64,000 bases of DNA from NCBI RefSeq assembly GCF_007655305.1, contig NZ_VLOG01000066.1:40162-104161 (forward strand), read 5' to 3'. Both the position numbers and the translations under genes were made by a program. The number at the start of each line of letters is the position of its first letter. The first letter of the stretch is position 1. The stretch comes from Algoriphagus algorifonticola (lineage in GTDB: Bacteria; Bacteroidota; Bacteroidia; Cytophagales; Cyclobacteriaceae). Below, in pieces: positions 8,562 to 17,113 of the stretch. The notes beneath the pieces were generated by a model, which did no database searches, had not been told where the DNA came from, and saw only the letters and a program-made list of their open reading frames with translations.

Positions 8562-8909
8562 ATGCAAATTCAAATCATGAAGTCAAAAATCCACCGGGTG
8601 AAAATCACTCAGGCGGAATTGCACTATGTCGGTTCAATTACCATCGACGAAGACTTGATGGATGCGGCCAATCTCATTGAAAACGAAAAAGTCCAAATCG
8701 TCAATGTTAATAATGGAGAAAGGCTGGAAACTTATGTGATCAAAGGGGAAAGAGGAAGTGGACAGATCTGCCTCAATGGTCCTGCAGCAAGAAAAGCTGC
8801 TGTTGGAGATATAGTCATCATTATCAGCTATGCAGGAATGGACTTTGAAGAAGCGAAGAAATTTAAACCAGTGGTGATTTTTCCAGATGATCAAAACCGA
8901 TTGATCTGA
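8562..8909 (+). CDS. panD: Aspartate 1-decarboxylase precursor
   Basis: A 115-aa pyruvoyl-dependent enzyme that decarboxylates L-aspartate to beta-alanine, the panC substrate. The proenzyme cleaves itself between Gly24 and Ser25, and here HYVGS places exactly G24-S25, which supports the ATG at 8562 over the later Met. The catalytic Lys9 (MKSKIHRVK region) and Tyr/Asn motifs (NGPAAR) are present. The stop codon overlaps the next start by one base (TGATG), a sign of translational coupling to the following membrane protein. Confidence 0.96.
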   Translation: MQIQIMKSKIHRVKITQAELHYVGSITIDEDLMDAANLIENEKVQIVNVNNGERLETYVIKGERGSGQICLNGPAARKAAVGDIVIIISYAGMDFEEAKKFKPVVIFPDDQNRLI

Positions 8910-9913
8910 TGTTACACCCTAGAATCAAACAAACAATCCAGATTTTGATCTCTTTGGCGATCGCAGTCTGGATTTTTTGGTTTTTGTATAAGGACATTGA
9001 GTTCAATAGCCTGGTGGAACAGATTTTTTCCAGTAATTGGGCTTGGATAGGTTTATCATTAGCCATTGCTTTGGGAGGTTATGCTTTGAGAGGCTGGAGG
9101 TGGACACTGCTCATTCAAGAAAATGAAGGAAAAAAAGTAACTCTTTCCGACGCCTATCATGCCGTAATGGTCGGCTATCTGGCCAATATGATTGTTCCGA
9201 GAGCCGGAGAAGTAGCACGATGCGGGGTCCTATCCCGAACCAATGGGATTTCCATTGGTCATCTTTTAGGGACGGTCATCTTAGAGCGATCTATAGACCT
9301 ATTATTTTTGATTGCTACTATTCTATTGGCTTTTTTGGTGGAAAATGAGCTTTTCTTGAATCTAGCTGGTCAATTGGTAGACCTGGATAACTTAGGAGCT
9401 AAACTAGTTCAAAACCTTCCTTTGCTGCTGGGCGGAATTTTGGTTTTCTGTTTGGTCATTTATTTCATTCTAAGACGTTTTCGAGACAACGGATTTATAC
9501 AAAAGATCCAGCACTTTCTTCGAGAATTGTATTCAGGCATAAAAGGAATCTCGACTCTAAAAAATCCCATGGGTTTTTGGTTGAGCTCTGTAGTCATTTG
9601 GTTGATTTATTTTTTAACCATGTATACAGTTGCATTAGGGATTCAAAGTACTGCCAATTTGTCCAGCGGCGAAGTGCTCCTAGTCATGGTAATGGGAAGT
9701 ATTGGCATGGTTGCACCGGTTCAAGGGGGTATAGGAACCTTTCATGCATTGGTGGCCTTTATTTTGATACAGTTGGGAATATCAGAAGTAGACGGGAAAA
9801 TCTTTGCAGCCATTATTCATGGCACACAGGTAATTTTGGTTTTGGTGGCCGGCTTAATTAGCTGGGTCATTATGATTCAAAAACCAGCTTGGATAAAACC
9901 TGACAAAAGCTAA
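8909..9913 (+). CDS. Lysylphosphatidylglycerol synthase TM-region / UPF0104 family membrane protein
   Basis: A 334-aa polytopic inner-membrane protein with about eight hydrophobic helices. It carries family signatures LRGWRW, the VPRAGEVARCGVLSR loop near residues 95-110, and PVQGGIGTFHALVAF. This family corresponds to the membrane domain of MprF and is often called a flippase-like domain. No cytosolic lysyl-transferase domain is attached, so lipid translocation or another membrane role is more likely than aminoacylation. It overlaps panD by one base, an arrangement I recall from other Bacteroidota. The substrate is unknown. Confidence 0.8.
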   Translation: MLHPRIKQTIQILISLAIAVWIFWFLYKDIEFNSLVEQIFSSNWAWIGLSLAIALGGYALRGWRWTLLIQENEGKKVTLSDAYHAVMVGYLANMIVPRAGEVARCGVLSRTNGISIGHLLGTVILERSIDLLFLIATILLAFLVENELFLNLAGQLVDLDNLGAKLVQNLPLLLGGILVFCLVIYFILRRFRDNGFIQKIQHFLRELYSGIKGISTLKNPMGFWLSSVVIWLIYFLTMYTVALGIQSTANLSSGEVLLVMVMGSIGMVAPVQGGIGTFHALVAFILIQLGISEVDGKIFAAIIHGTQVILVLVAGLISWVIMIQKPAWIKPDKS

Positions 9914-9944
9914 CTTCGTATTCATTTCTGCAAACAAAAAAATT

Positions 9945-10634
9945 ATGTTACTGATATTAATTGTAGTCGTATTTGCAATCGCTGGCTTTGTAGTCAGCAG
10001 CAAGCTGAAAAGCAAGTTTAAAAAGTATTCTCAGACTGCTCTGGAGGCCAACCTTTCGGGTGCTGAGATCGCCAAACTTATGTTGGCAGATCATAATATT
10101 CATGATGTTCAGGTGGTTTCTGTTGAGGGGCAATTGACAGACCACTATAACCCTATGAATAGAACAGTAAACTTGAGTCCTGATGTATATTATGGAAGAA
10201 ATGCCGCCGCAGCTGCTGTTTCAGCTCACGAATGTGGACACGCAGTACAGCATGCTACCTCTTACACCTGGCTCACACTTAGATCCAAGCTTGTTCCTTT
10301 GCAGAATATTTCCGGAAAGATTCTTAACGTAGTCTTAATTGCCTCTTTGTTCGGTGGATTTGCCTTAGGTCTGCCCTATCAATTCATCGGATATATTGTA
10401 GTAGGTGCTTATGGTGTCATGACCTTATTCACCTTGGTTACCCTTCCTGTTGAATTTGACGCATCTAACCGAGCTCTGGCATGGGTTCAAAACCGAAACA
10501 TCGTCACCCGAACTGAATATGCCATGTCTAAAGACGCATTGAAATGGGCTGCCATGACTTATGTGGTTGCTGCTCTTGCATCATTAGCTACTTTAGCTTA
10601 CTACATATTTATTTTCTTTGGCAATCGGGATTGA
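9945..10634 (+). CDS. Membrane zinc metallopeptidase, YugP family
   Basis: A 229-aa membrane protein with an N-terminal helix (2-18), a central HECGH zinc motif at 95-99 (His95, Glu96, His99), and two or three further helices near 120-150 and 190-225. It belongs to the YugP-like putative neutral zinc metallopeptidases. The VNLSPDVYYGRNAAAAAVSAHE stretch before the motif is characteristic. The substrate is unknown; membrane protein quality control is one possibility. A strong terminator follows at 10657, which separates it from the acyl-CoA dehydrogenase gene. Confidence 0.85.
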   Translation: MLLILIVVVFAIAGFVVSSKLKSKFKKYSQTALEANLSGAEIAKLMLADHNIHDVQVVSVEGQLTDHYNPMNRTVNLSPDVYYGRNAAAAAVSAHECGHAVQHATSYTWLTLRSKLVPLQNISGKILNVVLIASLFGGFALGLPYQFIGYIVVGAYGVMTLFTLVTLPVEFDASNRALAWVQNRNIVTRTEYAMSKDALKWAAMTYVVAALASLATLAYYIFIFFGNRD

Positions 10635-10656
10635 TTCAAATCAAAATAAAATTCGG

Positions 10657-10688
10657 AAAGGGGCAACATTTTGCCCCTTTTCTTTTTT
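10657..10688 (+). terminator. Rho-independent terminator
   Basis: AAAGGGGCAA (10657-10666) pairs with TTGCCCCTTT (10671-10680) around a 4-nt loop and is followed by a run of T. Confidence 0.85.
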
Positions 10689-10730
10689 TACTATAAATTC
10701 CGCAAACGAAAATAAACCCGATAAATAAAA

Positions 10731-11870
10731 ATGAATTTTCAACTGACAGAAGAGCACCTAGCAGTGCAGGAGGCGGCAAGAGAATTTGCAAATACTGAAC
10801 TTTTGCCTGGGGTAATAGAAAGAGATACTGAAGCTAAGTTTCCAACTGAGCAAATCAAAAAAATGAGCGAGCTTGGATTTATGGGAATGATGGTGGACCC
10901 AAAATATAACGGTGGGGGAATGGATACCATTGCTTATGTCCTAGCTATGGAAGAGTTGTCAAAAATCGATGCCTCTGCTTCAGTCTCTATGTCAGTAAAC
11001 AATTCTTTGGTGTGCTGGGGTTTGGAAAAGTACGGGACAGAAGAACAAAAAGAAAAATACCTGAAGAAACTAGCTACGGGCGAAGTTTTAGGTGCATTCT
11101 GCCTTTCCGAACCGGAAGCAGGTTCAGATGCTACTTCTCAAAGAACAGAAGCCACTAAAGAGGGTGATTATTATATTCTAAACGGAACCAAAAACTGGAT
11201 TACAAACGGTTCTTCTGCAAGTGTTTATTTGGTTATTGCCCAAACAGACGCCAGCAAGGGACATAAAGGGATCTCGGTATTCATCGTGGAAAAAGGATGG
11301 GAAGGATTTGTAATTGGGAAGAAAGAGGACAAACTCGGAATCAGAGGAAGTGATACCCACTCATTGATGTTTACGGATGTGAAAGTTCCTGCTTCCAATA
11401 GAATTGGGGAGGAAGGATTTGGGTTCAATTTTGCCATGGAAACCTTAAATGGAGGTAGAATTGGAATCGCTGCTCAGGCATTAGGAATCGCTGCCGGAGC
11501 CTATGAGATGTCTGTAGCATATTCCAAGGAAAGAAAAGCTTTTGGGAAGCCAATTAGTCAGCATCAAGCCATACAGTTCAAATTGGCTGATATGGCTACT
11601 CAGATTGAGGCTGCCCGAATGCTCGTATACAAAGCGGCTTGGTTAAAAGATCAGGGCGAAGATTATGCACATGCATCCGCTATGGCCAAACTATATGCAT
11701 CTGAGGTTGCCATGAATGTAACAGTGGAAGCTGTACAAGTTCATGGAGGGTACGGTTATGTGAAAGAATATCATGTAGAAAGGCTGATGAGAGATGCTAA
11801 AATTACCCAGATATATGAGGGGACCTCAGAAATTCAAAAAATAGTCATATCTCGAGGACTGCTTAAATAG
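10731..11870 (+). CDS. Acyl-CoA dehydrogenase, short/branched-chain type
   Basis: A 379-aa flavoenzyme that inserts the alpha-beta double bond into acyl-CoA esters, passing electrons to ETF. LGAFCLSEPEAGSDA (FAD/substrate strand), WITNGS, and the C-terminal QIYEGTSEIQ with the catalytic base Glu363 are all present. The length and ending (VISRGLLK) match butyryl/short-chain members. Chain-length preference cannot be fixed from sequence alone. It is monocistronic, closed by a terminator at 11890, and followed by an AraC-type regulator that could control it or something else. Confidence 0.93.
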   Translation: MNFQLTEEHLAVQEAAREFANTELLPGVIERDTEAKFPTEQIKKMSELGFMGMMVDPKYNGGGMDTIAYVLAMEELSKIDASASVSMSVNNSLVCWGLEKYGTEEQKEKYLKKLATGEVLGAFCLSEPEAGSDATSQRTEATKEGDYYILNGTKNWITNGSSASVYLVIAQTDASKGHKGISVFIVEKGWEGFVIGKKEDKLGIRGSDTHSLMFTDVKVPASNRIGEEGFGFNFAMETLNGGRIGIAAQALGIAAGAYEMSVAYSKERKAFGKPISQHQAIQFKLADMATQIEAARMLVYKAAWLKDQGEDYAHASAMAKLYASEVAMNVTVEAVQVHGGYGYVKEYHVERLMRDAKITQIYEGTSEIQKIVISRGLLK

Positions 11871-11889
11871 TCTTCTTTTTACTTTTTGA

Positions 11890-11922
11890 AGGGCGCAATT
11901 GAATATAATTGCGCCTTTTTTA
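11890..11922 (+). terminator. Rho-independent terminator
   Basis: AGGCGCAATT-type arms at 11891-11900 and 11907-11916 (loop GAATAT) are followed by a run of T. Confidence 0.85.
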
Positions 11923-11975
11923 ATTTATTTTAACGGATCCTGTAAAAATATTCGTTTTTTTAAATGGAAAAATTA

Positions 11976-11983
11976 TATTTTTG
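11976..11983 (+). promoter_or_regulatory. Promoter -7 box for the AraC-type regulator
   Basis: TATTTTTG fits TAnnTTTG and lies 26 bases before the ATG at 12010. This position also argues that the in-frame upstream start at 11899, inside the terminator of the previous gene, is not used. Confidence 0.5.
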
Positions 11984-12009
11984 TATCTCAATTTTTCTGC
12001 AATAAAATC

Positions 12010-12936
12010 ATGGAATATTACAACAAGGTCATCGAATCGGTAAATGTAAGGTTTTTAAGGGGAAACAATTTTCAGATTGAAAAGCCCATTTCTATAGCCG
12101 ACCACAAGGAATTTGACAATATGCTCATCTTGCTTCATCACGGAAGCTTGAAGTTTGGAGAGGATCAGGAAATACTCAATGAAGGCGAAGTTCTTTTTCT
12201 TCCAGGAGAAAAAAAGACCTCGCTGACTTTTGGTGGAGGATCCAAAAAGGCTGAGGTATCAATGGACAATTTCCTGGAAAACAAAAAGAAGTATCTTCAG
12301 AGTATCAGTTTTAAGGATATTCGCAATGTTCAGGAAGACTGTGTTTCGATTGTTAGCTTTGAATCCAAGGTTTTCGATGTTGTAAACTTTTTCAATTCCT
12401 TAGATATTCCTGCTTTCATTATACGATTCAATGATAGAATAGGAATGTTGATCGAAGATATCATGAAGGAGCTGGAGCAAAGCAGTGTAGGAAAAGAGAG
12501 AACTTTAAGAGCCTTAACAGAGGTGTTGGTGATTGAGCTGTTGAGACATATTCTGAAAAATCGTTTGTTCCTGGAAGAGCTTTCTACCAATGTTACCTAT
12601 TTCAAAGACCCGAGGTTGATTGAGTTGTTCAAATTCATCAAATCAAACCTAGGTGGAGATTTATCCAATAAAGTATTGGCTCAGGTGGCCAATGTCTCAG
12701 AAGACTATGTGGGCCAATATTTCAAAATGCTGACAGGAATCAATCCTCAGGATTACATAGAATACCAAAGAATGGAAGCAGCAGTTGACTTATTGAGAAC
12801 AACCAAAAAATCCATTCGGGACATTGGAAAGGAAGTTGGGTACAAAGATACTGCTTACTTCTGTAGACGATTTAAGATGATGTATGGAGTTCCTGCAGGA
12901 AAAATGAGACGCAGAGAATCTTTAATTAACGTGTAA
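12010..12936 (+). CDS. AraC-family transcriptional regulator
   Basis: A 308-aa DNA-binding regulator. The N-terminal half has a cupin-like pattern (LLHHGSLKFG...GEVLFLPGEKK), the usual sensor of AraC proteins. The C-terminal 100 residues hold the double helix-turn-helix (KVLAQVANVSEDYVGQYFK and SIRDIGKEVGYKDTAYFCRRFK, ending in YGVPAGKMRR). I chose the ATG at 12010 because the longer frame would begin inside a terminator and upstream of the promoter. The effector and targets are not visible. The 3' end overlaps the converging GGGPS-like gene by 15 bases. Confidence 0.88.
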   Translation: MEYYNKVIESVNVRFLRGNNFQIEKPISIADHKEFDNMLILLHHGSLKFGEDQEILNEGEVLFLPGEKKTSLTFGGGSKKAEVSMDNFLENKKKYLQSISFKDIRNVQEDCVSIVSFESKVFDVVNFFNSLDIPAFIIRFNDRIGMLIEDIMKELEQSSVGKERTLRALTEVLVIELLRHILKNRLFLEELSTNVTYFKDPRLIELFKFIKSNLGGDLSNKVLAQVANVSEDYVGQYFKMLTGINPQDYIEYQRMEAAVDLLRTTKKSIRDIGKEVGYKDTAYFCRRFKMMYGVPAGKMRRRESLINV

Positions 12937-13695
12937 ACTTTGATTATACCAATCTTTAAAAGAAAGGACCTCTGTTAGAAAATGGGGGTCCTTTTCTATT
13001 TGGTTTCCGATGACAATGACATCTGCTCCGGCTTCAAATCCCAAATGAATTTTCTGAAGGTTATCTAATCCACCTCCGACAATGAGTGGGCCCTTCAAAT
13101 ATTTTTTGACTTCCTGAATTACTTCCGTAGCTACCGAAGAGGCAGCACCACTTCCAGCATCCAAAAAGCACAGATCCATTCCCATAAACTTACCTGCCAA
13201 GGCAGTCTTCACTACTTCTTTGATTGATTTATTCAAAATCGGAAGTGTATTCGATTCCCTGTGAACACTTTTGAGCTCTCCATCATTGACTAAGAGATAA
13301 GCTGTTGGAAGTACTTCTAAATCGGAATGGTAAATGGATTCTGCAGCAGCAATTTGTTGGGAGATCAGAAATTCCGGATTTCTTCCGGATAGTAGGCTTA
13401 AAAATAAAATGCCATCAGCATGATTGGAGACCTGCACCTTGGAACCAGGAAAAATCAGCACAGGGATATTACCCGCAGCATTTTTTATTTCAAAGACAAT
13501 TTCATCGAAGTTTTTTTCCCGGTATTTACTTCCTCCAATAAAAATAAAATCAAGCTGAGAGTCTCTGATTGATTTTATATGCGGGATAAGATTTTTGTCA
13601 AATTTGGCAGGATCAATCAGCCAGGCAATTCCTTTCTGTTTTTTTTCAAAAAGTCTGTGGAAACTCTTAGAAAGAGCCTTCTTCTTCCTTCCCAT
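12922..13695 (-). CDS. Geranylgeranylglyceryl/heptaprenylglyceryl phosphate synthase family protein
   Basis: A 257-aa TIM-barrel prenyltransferase of the GGGPS/PcrB family, which joins an isoprenoid diphosphate to sn-glycerol-1-phosphate. In Archaea this starts ether-lipid synthesis; bacterial members exist in Firmicutes and Bacteroidota. Visible motifs are WLIDPAKFD with metal-binding Asp28, FIFIGGS, YLLVN, LDAGSGA, LIVGGGLDN and GADVIVIGN, the phosphate-binding end of the barrel. Chain length and product cannot be assigned. Its start overlaps the upstream small membrane protein gene by 29 bases, so the two are co-translated. Confidence 0.88.
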   Translation of the reverse strand: MGRKKKALSKSFHRLFEKKQKGIAWLIDPAKFDKNLIPHIKSIRDSQLDFIFIGGSKYREKNFDEIVFEIKNAAGNIPVLIFPGSKVQVSNHADGILFLSLLSGRNPEFLISQQIAAAESIYHSDLEVLPTAYLLVNDGELKSVHRESNTLPILNKSIKEVVKTALAGKFMGMDLCFLDAGSGAASSVATEVIQEVKKYLKGPLIVGGGLDNLQKIHLGFEAGADVIVIGNQIEKDPHFLTEVLSFKDWYNQSLHVN

Positions 13696-14050
13696 CAGCC
13701 TTTTCCTTTGTAAATAAGTCTTTGAAATATTTTTCCTTAGCCAAAGCCAGACCTAATATCAACAATCTTTGACTCATGCTAGGCCAGAAACTGGATTTTT
13801 TTGTTTTGGTCAATTTTTCTTCCAAATCCTTATCCAACAGGCCTTCCCGCTCCAATACCTCAAGGGCTTTTTGGGTCTTTTTATTCTTTTTCTTTCTAGT
13901 GGCTTTCACAATCGCGTAAGCAAGTAGGCCCCCAGCCAGTACGGCTCCGCCTACTTTCAACCAATCCTCGGAATCTCGTTTGAGAAGGTCTAGCTGTTTT
14001 TGAAGCGTTTGCTCCAATTCTTCAGCTTGTTTTTCCAATTCATTACTCAT
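13667..14050 (-). CDS. Small membrane-anchored protein with coiled-coil N-terminus (unknown)
   Basis: A 127-aa protein that I do not recognise beyond its shape. Residues 1-28 are a charged heptad-like helix (NELEKQAEELEQTLQKQLDLL), about 32-48 a single membrane segment (VGGAVLAGGLLAYAIV), then a very basic stretch (KATRKKKNKKTQK) and a second amphipathic region near 90-105. It overlaps the holin-like gene upstream by 8 bases and the GGGPS-like gene downstream by 29. This is the layout often seen with DUF883/YqjD-like stress membrane proteins, but homology is not established here. Confidence 0.7.
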   Translation of the reverse strand: MSNELEKQAEELEQTLQKQLDLLKRDSEDWLKVGGAVLAGGLLAYAIVKATRKKKNKKTQKALEVLEREGLLDKDLEEKLTKTKKSSFWPSMSQRLLILGLALAKEKYFKDLFTKEKADGKEEEGSF

Positions 14051-14402
14051 CTTTCTTTTTGAGTTTGATTTTGCTAAAAATAAAATTCCTTAAACCTCCC
14101 TGCACTTTGGATTGAATGCCTATGGAGTAGCGTCCCAAATACAATGCAACCAAGAGAATCAGATAAAACAGACCAACTAATAAGAAACCAATAAAAGGAG
14201 ACTCAAATTTTGTGCTGAGATAAAAAGCCAATGACAAACTGAAAAACAAAAGTACTAATAGCGTCAGGCCACCAAGTACCACCAAAAGAATGGTCCGGGA
14301 TATGATTCCAAGAAATTCTTCTTGAACTTCCTGCTTCACCATATTGACCCTGGTTTCGATCAAACTTTTGACAGTTTGTACTATTTCAGATACTTTGAGC
14401 AT
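14043..14402 (-). CDS. Phage-holin-superfamily (DUF1469/YqjE-like) membrane protein
   Basis: A 119-aa protein from the ATG at 14402; an upstream ATG at 14438 would add 12 hydrophobic residues with no homology-like character. It has an amphipathic N-terminal helix (VSEIVQTVKSLIETRVNMVKQEV) and two membrane helices (about 35-58 and 68-88), then a basic tail. This matches the holin-superfamily YqjE type of housekeeping membrane proteins rather than true phage holins; no phage genes are nearby. It leads a three-gene operon with the coiled-coil membrane protein and the GGGPS-like gene. Confidence 0.72.
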   Translation of the reverse strand: MLKVSEIVQTVKSLIETRVNMVKQEVQEEFLGIISRTILLVVLGGLTLLVLLFFSLSLAFYLSTKFESPFIGFLLVGLFYLILLVALYLGRYSIGIQSKVQGGLRNFIFSKIKLKKKDE

Positions 14403-14469
14403 GCCTATTATTAAAAATGTAATTTTTATTAAGAACACTAATATAATTTAATTGCGACGAGCAAAAAAA

Positions 14470-15069
14470 TCATACTTCCTCAGCTCTCTCCCCTTCTTCG
14501 TAAAATTTAAATCTCAAAACAAGTTCTAAGGCTCTTCGAATCGCCTCATTGACAGGATAATGGTCACAAAGAGATTCGTCGATATCCCGTAGCTGAGTGT
14601 AGTAGGCTGTTGCCATGGGAATATGCAGATTCTCGTTGATCAATAAATTAACTTCCTGGAATCGATCAACTTGGGATTCTTTGATGGGTTTACAGATAAT
14701 CAATTCCTTTTGTCCTGTTTTAGTTCTTCTCGCAGAGCTGGCAAATACTCTACAAATCATGCCTCTGTTCTGATAATTGCCACAAAAACCCTTACTTCCA
14801 TCCTCGTTTTGTGGACGGTAGAGAATGCAGTTTCCACCATTTTCTTGAGTTTCCAGAAGGCGAAGGCTTGCTTCAGCAACGCCCTTTTCATGAAGGTCTA
14901 AGGCTAGAGGTAAAAATTCTAAAATAGAGGCTGGGATCTTTGGGTTTGCACAGCAAAAGCCACAACCCGAAATACAAGAAAGTCCACTCTCTGTGGCAAA
15001 TTGTTTGGACTCTGTCTCAAGCTCAGCAAATAATTGCTGTACCAAGAGGGATTTTTCTGCTAAATTCAA
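14470..15069 (-). CDS. YkgJ family cysteine-cluster protein
   Basis: A 199-aa soluble protein with the metal-binding cysteine pattern of the YkgJ (CxxxCxxCC) family: Cys32, 36, 39 and 40, followed by CILYRPQ and CGNYQNRGMICRVFA, which add more conserved cysteines. The family probably binds zinc or an iron-sulfur centre; its biochemical role is not established. The gene stands alone, with about 170 bases to the divergent LOG-family gene. Confidence 0.82.
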   Translation of the reverse strand: MNLAEKSLLVQQLFAELETESKQFATESGLSCISGCGFCCANPKIPASILEFLPLALDLHEKGVAEASLRLLETQENGGNCILYRPQNEDGSKGFCGNYQNRGMICRVFASSARRTKTGQKELIICKPIKESQVDRFQEVNLLINENLHIPMATAYYTQLRDIDESLCDHYPVNEAIRRALELVLRFKFYEEGERAEEV

Positions 15070-15240
15070 GCGTTATTTAATTTCACGCAAAAGTAAGCGT
15101 AAACAAGCCGGTATGATTCCCGTCAGGTAATATTTTTTATTACTGAAAATCAATTGCTTAGGGTTTCTGCTTCTTTTTTGCGGGGGTTTTGGCCGACTAT
15201 TTCGGTGTGTCATCGTTTTCTTACTAAAAGTAAATATGTT

Positions 15241-15963
15241 ATGAGCAATCTAGAGGATAAGCAGCAAGAAGATAAAATCAGAAAAGCATTTAAAGAACGC
15301 GATTGGAGCGAGATCAAAAGCGCGGATTCTTGGGCAATTTTTAAAGTAATGTCTGAATTTGTGGAGGGCTTTGAAAAGCTTGCCAAAATAGGACCTTGCG
15401 TGTCAATTTTTGGTTCGGCAAGGACTCCAAGAGATCATAGCCACTACAAAATGGCAGAGGACATTGCTGCCAAACTGGTACGCCATGGATACGGGGTGAT
15501 CACAGGAGGTGGCCCGGGTATCATGGAAGCTGGTAATAAAGGAGCCCATTCTGAAGGAGGTAAATCAGTGGGTTTGAACATTGTTTTGCCTTTCGAGCAA
15601 TTTAACAACATTTACATTGACCGGGATAAGCTGATCACCTTTGATTACTTTTTTGTGAGAAAAGTAATGTTTATTCGGTATTCACAAGGATTTGTGGTTC
15701 TACCGGGAGGATTTGGAACCATGGATGAGCTTTTCGAAGCCCTTACCTTAATTCAAACAAATAAAATTGGACGCTTCCCTATCGTACTTGTCGGAAAAGA
15801 TTATTGGGAAGGACTGGTAGACTGGATCAAAAAAACTCTTTTGAGTCATAAGTATATCAATGAAGAGGATTTGGACCTTTTTTCAGTAGTGGAAGATGCT
15901 ACTGAAGCAGTCCGCGTAATTGATGATTTCTACAGCAAGTATCTATTGAGTCCCAACTTTTAA
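15241..15963 (+). CDS. LOG family protein (TIGR00730-type Rossmann fold)
   Basis: A 240-aa nucleotide-binding-fold protein. The hallmark loops are GGGPGIMEAGNKGA and PGGFGTMDELFE (the PGGxGTxxE motif), which in characterised members hydrolyse the N-glycosidic bond of cytokinin-type nucleotides or other nucleoside monophosphates. I use the ATG at 15241 (MSNLEDKQ); the longer in-frame start at 15154 would add a stretch with poor coding character. It overlaps the next start by one base (TAATG). The natural bacterial substrate is uncertain. Confidence 0.88.
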   Translation: MSNLEDKQQEDKIRKAFKERDWSEIKSADSWAIFKVMSEFVEGFEKLAKIGPCVSIFGSARTPRDHSHYKMAEDIAAKLVRHGYGVITGGGPGIMEAGNKGAHSEGGKSVGLNIVLPFEQFNNIYIDRDKLITFDYFFVRKVMFIRYSQGFVVLPGGFGTMDELFEALTLIQTNKIGRFPIVLVGKDYWEGLVDWIKKTLLSHKYINEEDLDLFSVVEDATEAVRVIDDFYSKYLLSPNF

Positions 15964-16895
15964 TGAAGAGCTACCACCTTATTATCATCTATGGATTATT
16001 GTTCACCTGTCTGATTGGAATAGCTGTTATCTGGAAAAGTACGGATGGCTCAGTTCCACAAGACACAGAAGAAGCTTTGATTCCGATGAGTCTGCCAACC
16101 TTACCGGCAGACTCTGTGCGAATCTTTGAAATACCCAAGGAATTGAGTTTTGCAGGTGAGAAAGTTCCTTTAGAAATCCAGGATGTGTATGAAAGGTTGG
16201 AGAGGGAAATTTATGTCAATGCCTATTGGCAATCCAATATGGTATTGTTGATGAAGAGATCAGGAAAATACCTGGATGAAATCAGCCAAATATTGAAAGA
16301 AAATGGGATTCCTGATGATTTCAAATACCTCGCAATAGCAGAATCTGCGTTGATGAATGCTACCTCTTCTGCAGGAGCTAAAGGATTCTGGCAATTCATG
16401 GAAGATACCGCTAAAGAGTATGGCTTGGAGGTAAGCAGAGATGTGGATGAGCGCTATCATTGGCAAAAATCAACTGTTGCAGCAGCGAAATACTTGAATA
16501 AAGCCCATCAGAAATTTGGGAATTGGACCGCCGTGGCAGCAAGCTATAACATGGGACAAAGTGGTCTTTCCCGCCGTCAGAACGAGCAATTACAGGAAGG
16601 TTATTACGACCTATTGCTCAATGATGAAACGAGTAGATACATTTTCAGAATTCTTGCCTTTAAAGTCATCTTTGAAAACCCCAAGAAATATGGATTCGGA
16701 TTGAGGAGGGAAGATTACTATACCAATCCTAAATTAAAATCCATCACTGTATCTGATGATATTAAAAATCTCGCAGAGTGGGCCAAACAACAAGGCTCTT
16801 CCTACAAAGAGTTAAAGCTCTACAATCCATGGCTTAGAGATCGAGACCTAAATGTCAGAAGAGGGAATTCCTATGAAGTCTTACTTCCGGAGTAA
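15963..16895 (+). CDS. Membrane-anchored lytic transglycosylase (SLT domain)
   Basis: A 310-aa cell-wall enzyme that cleaves peptidoglycan between MurNAc and GlcNAc. It has an N-terminal membrane or signal segment (6-24) and an SLT domain at about 95-235 with the catalytic Glu127 in AIAESAL, then SSAGAKGFWQFM and ASYNMGQSG. The C-terminal 60 residues (from about 250) resemble a LysM-type carbohydrate-binding module. It is similar to MltD-type enzymes. It is translationally coupled to the LOG gene in front. Confidence 0.9.
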   Translation: MKSYHLIIIYGLLFTCLIGIAVIWKSTDGSVPQDTEEALIPMSLPTLPADSVRIFEIPKELSFAGEKVPLEIQDVYERLEREIYVNAYWQSNMVLLMKRSGKYLDEISQILKENGIPDDFKYLAIAESALMNATSSAGAKGFWQFMEDTAKEYGLEVSRDVDERYHWQKSTVAAAKYLNKAHQKFGNWTAVAASYNMGQSGLSRRQNEQLQEGYYDLLLNDETSRYIFRILAFKVIFENPKKYGFGLRREDYYTNPKLKSITVSDDIKNLAEWAKQQGSSYKELKLYNPWLRDRDLNVRRGNSYEVLLPE

Positions 16896-17069
16896 ATATC
16901 TATTTCAATGATTTGAACTAAAGAAATTCGGGAAGCATTGATGCTAGAGAAAGCTTTCTGTAAAGCCTGAAAAGCCTACTTTCTTCAAGAAAATTCTAAA
17001 AAAGACTTAAGAAACCTGAGATTTCAAAAGATTTTTTTCTCAAGGTTATTCAGACAAAAGTTTTGTTTG

Positions 17070-17077
17070 TATCTTTG
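17070..17077 (+). promoter_or_regulatory. Promoter -7 box for guaB
   Basis: TATCTTTG fits TAnnTTTG exactly. It lies 36 bases upstream of the guaB ATG in a 218-base AT-rich spacer. Confidence 0.55.
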
Positions 17078-17113
17078 ACGGGCAAATAGGGTTACCTACA
17101 ACCGATATTTGCT

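Noticed and set aside
14043..14402. Prophage on the basis of a holin-like gene
   Set aside because: No lysin, capsid, integrase or other phage genes nearby; the holin superfamily match is to a housekeeping membrane type.
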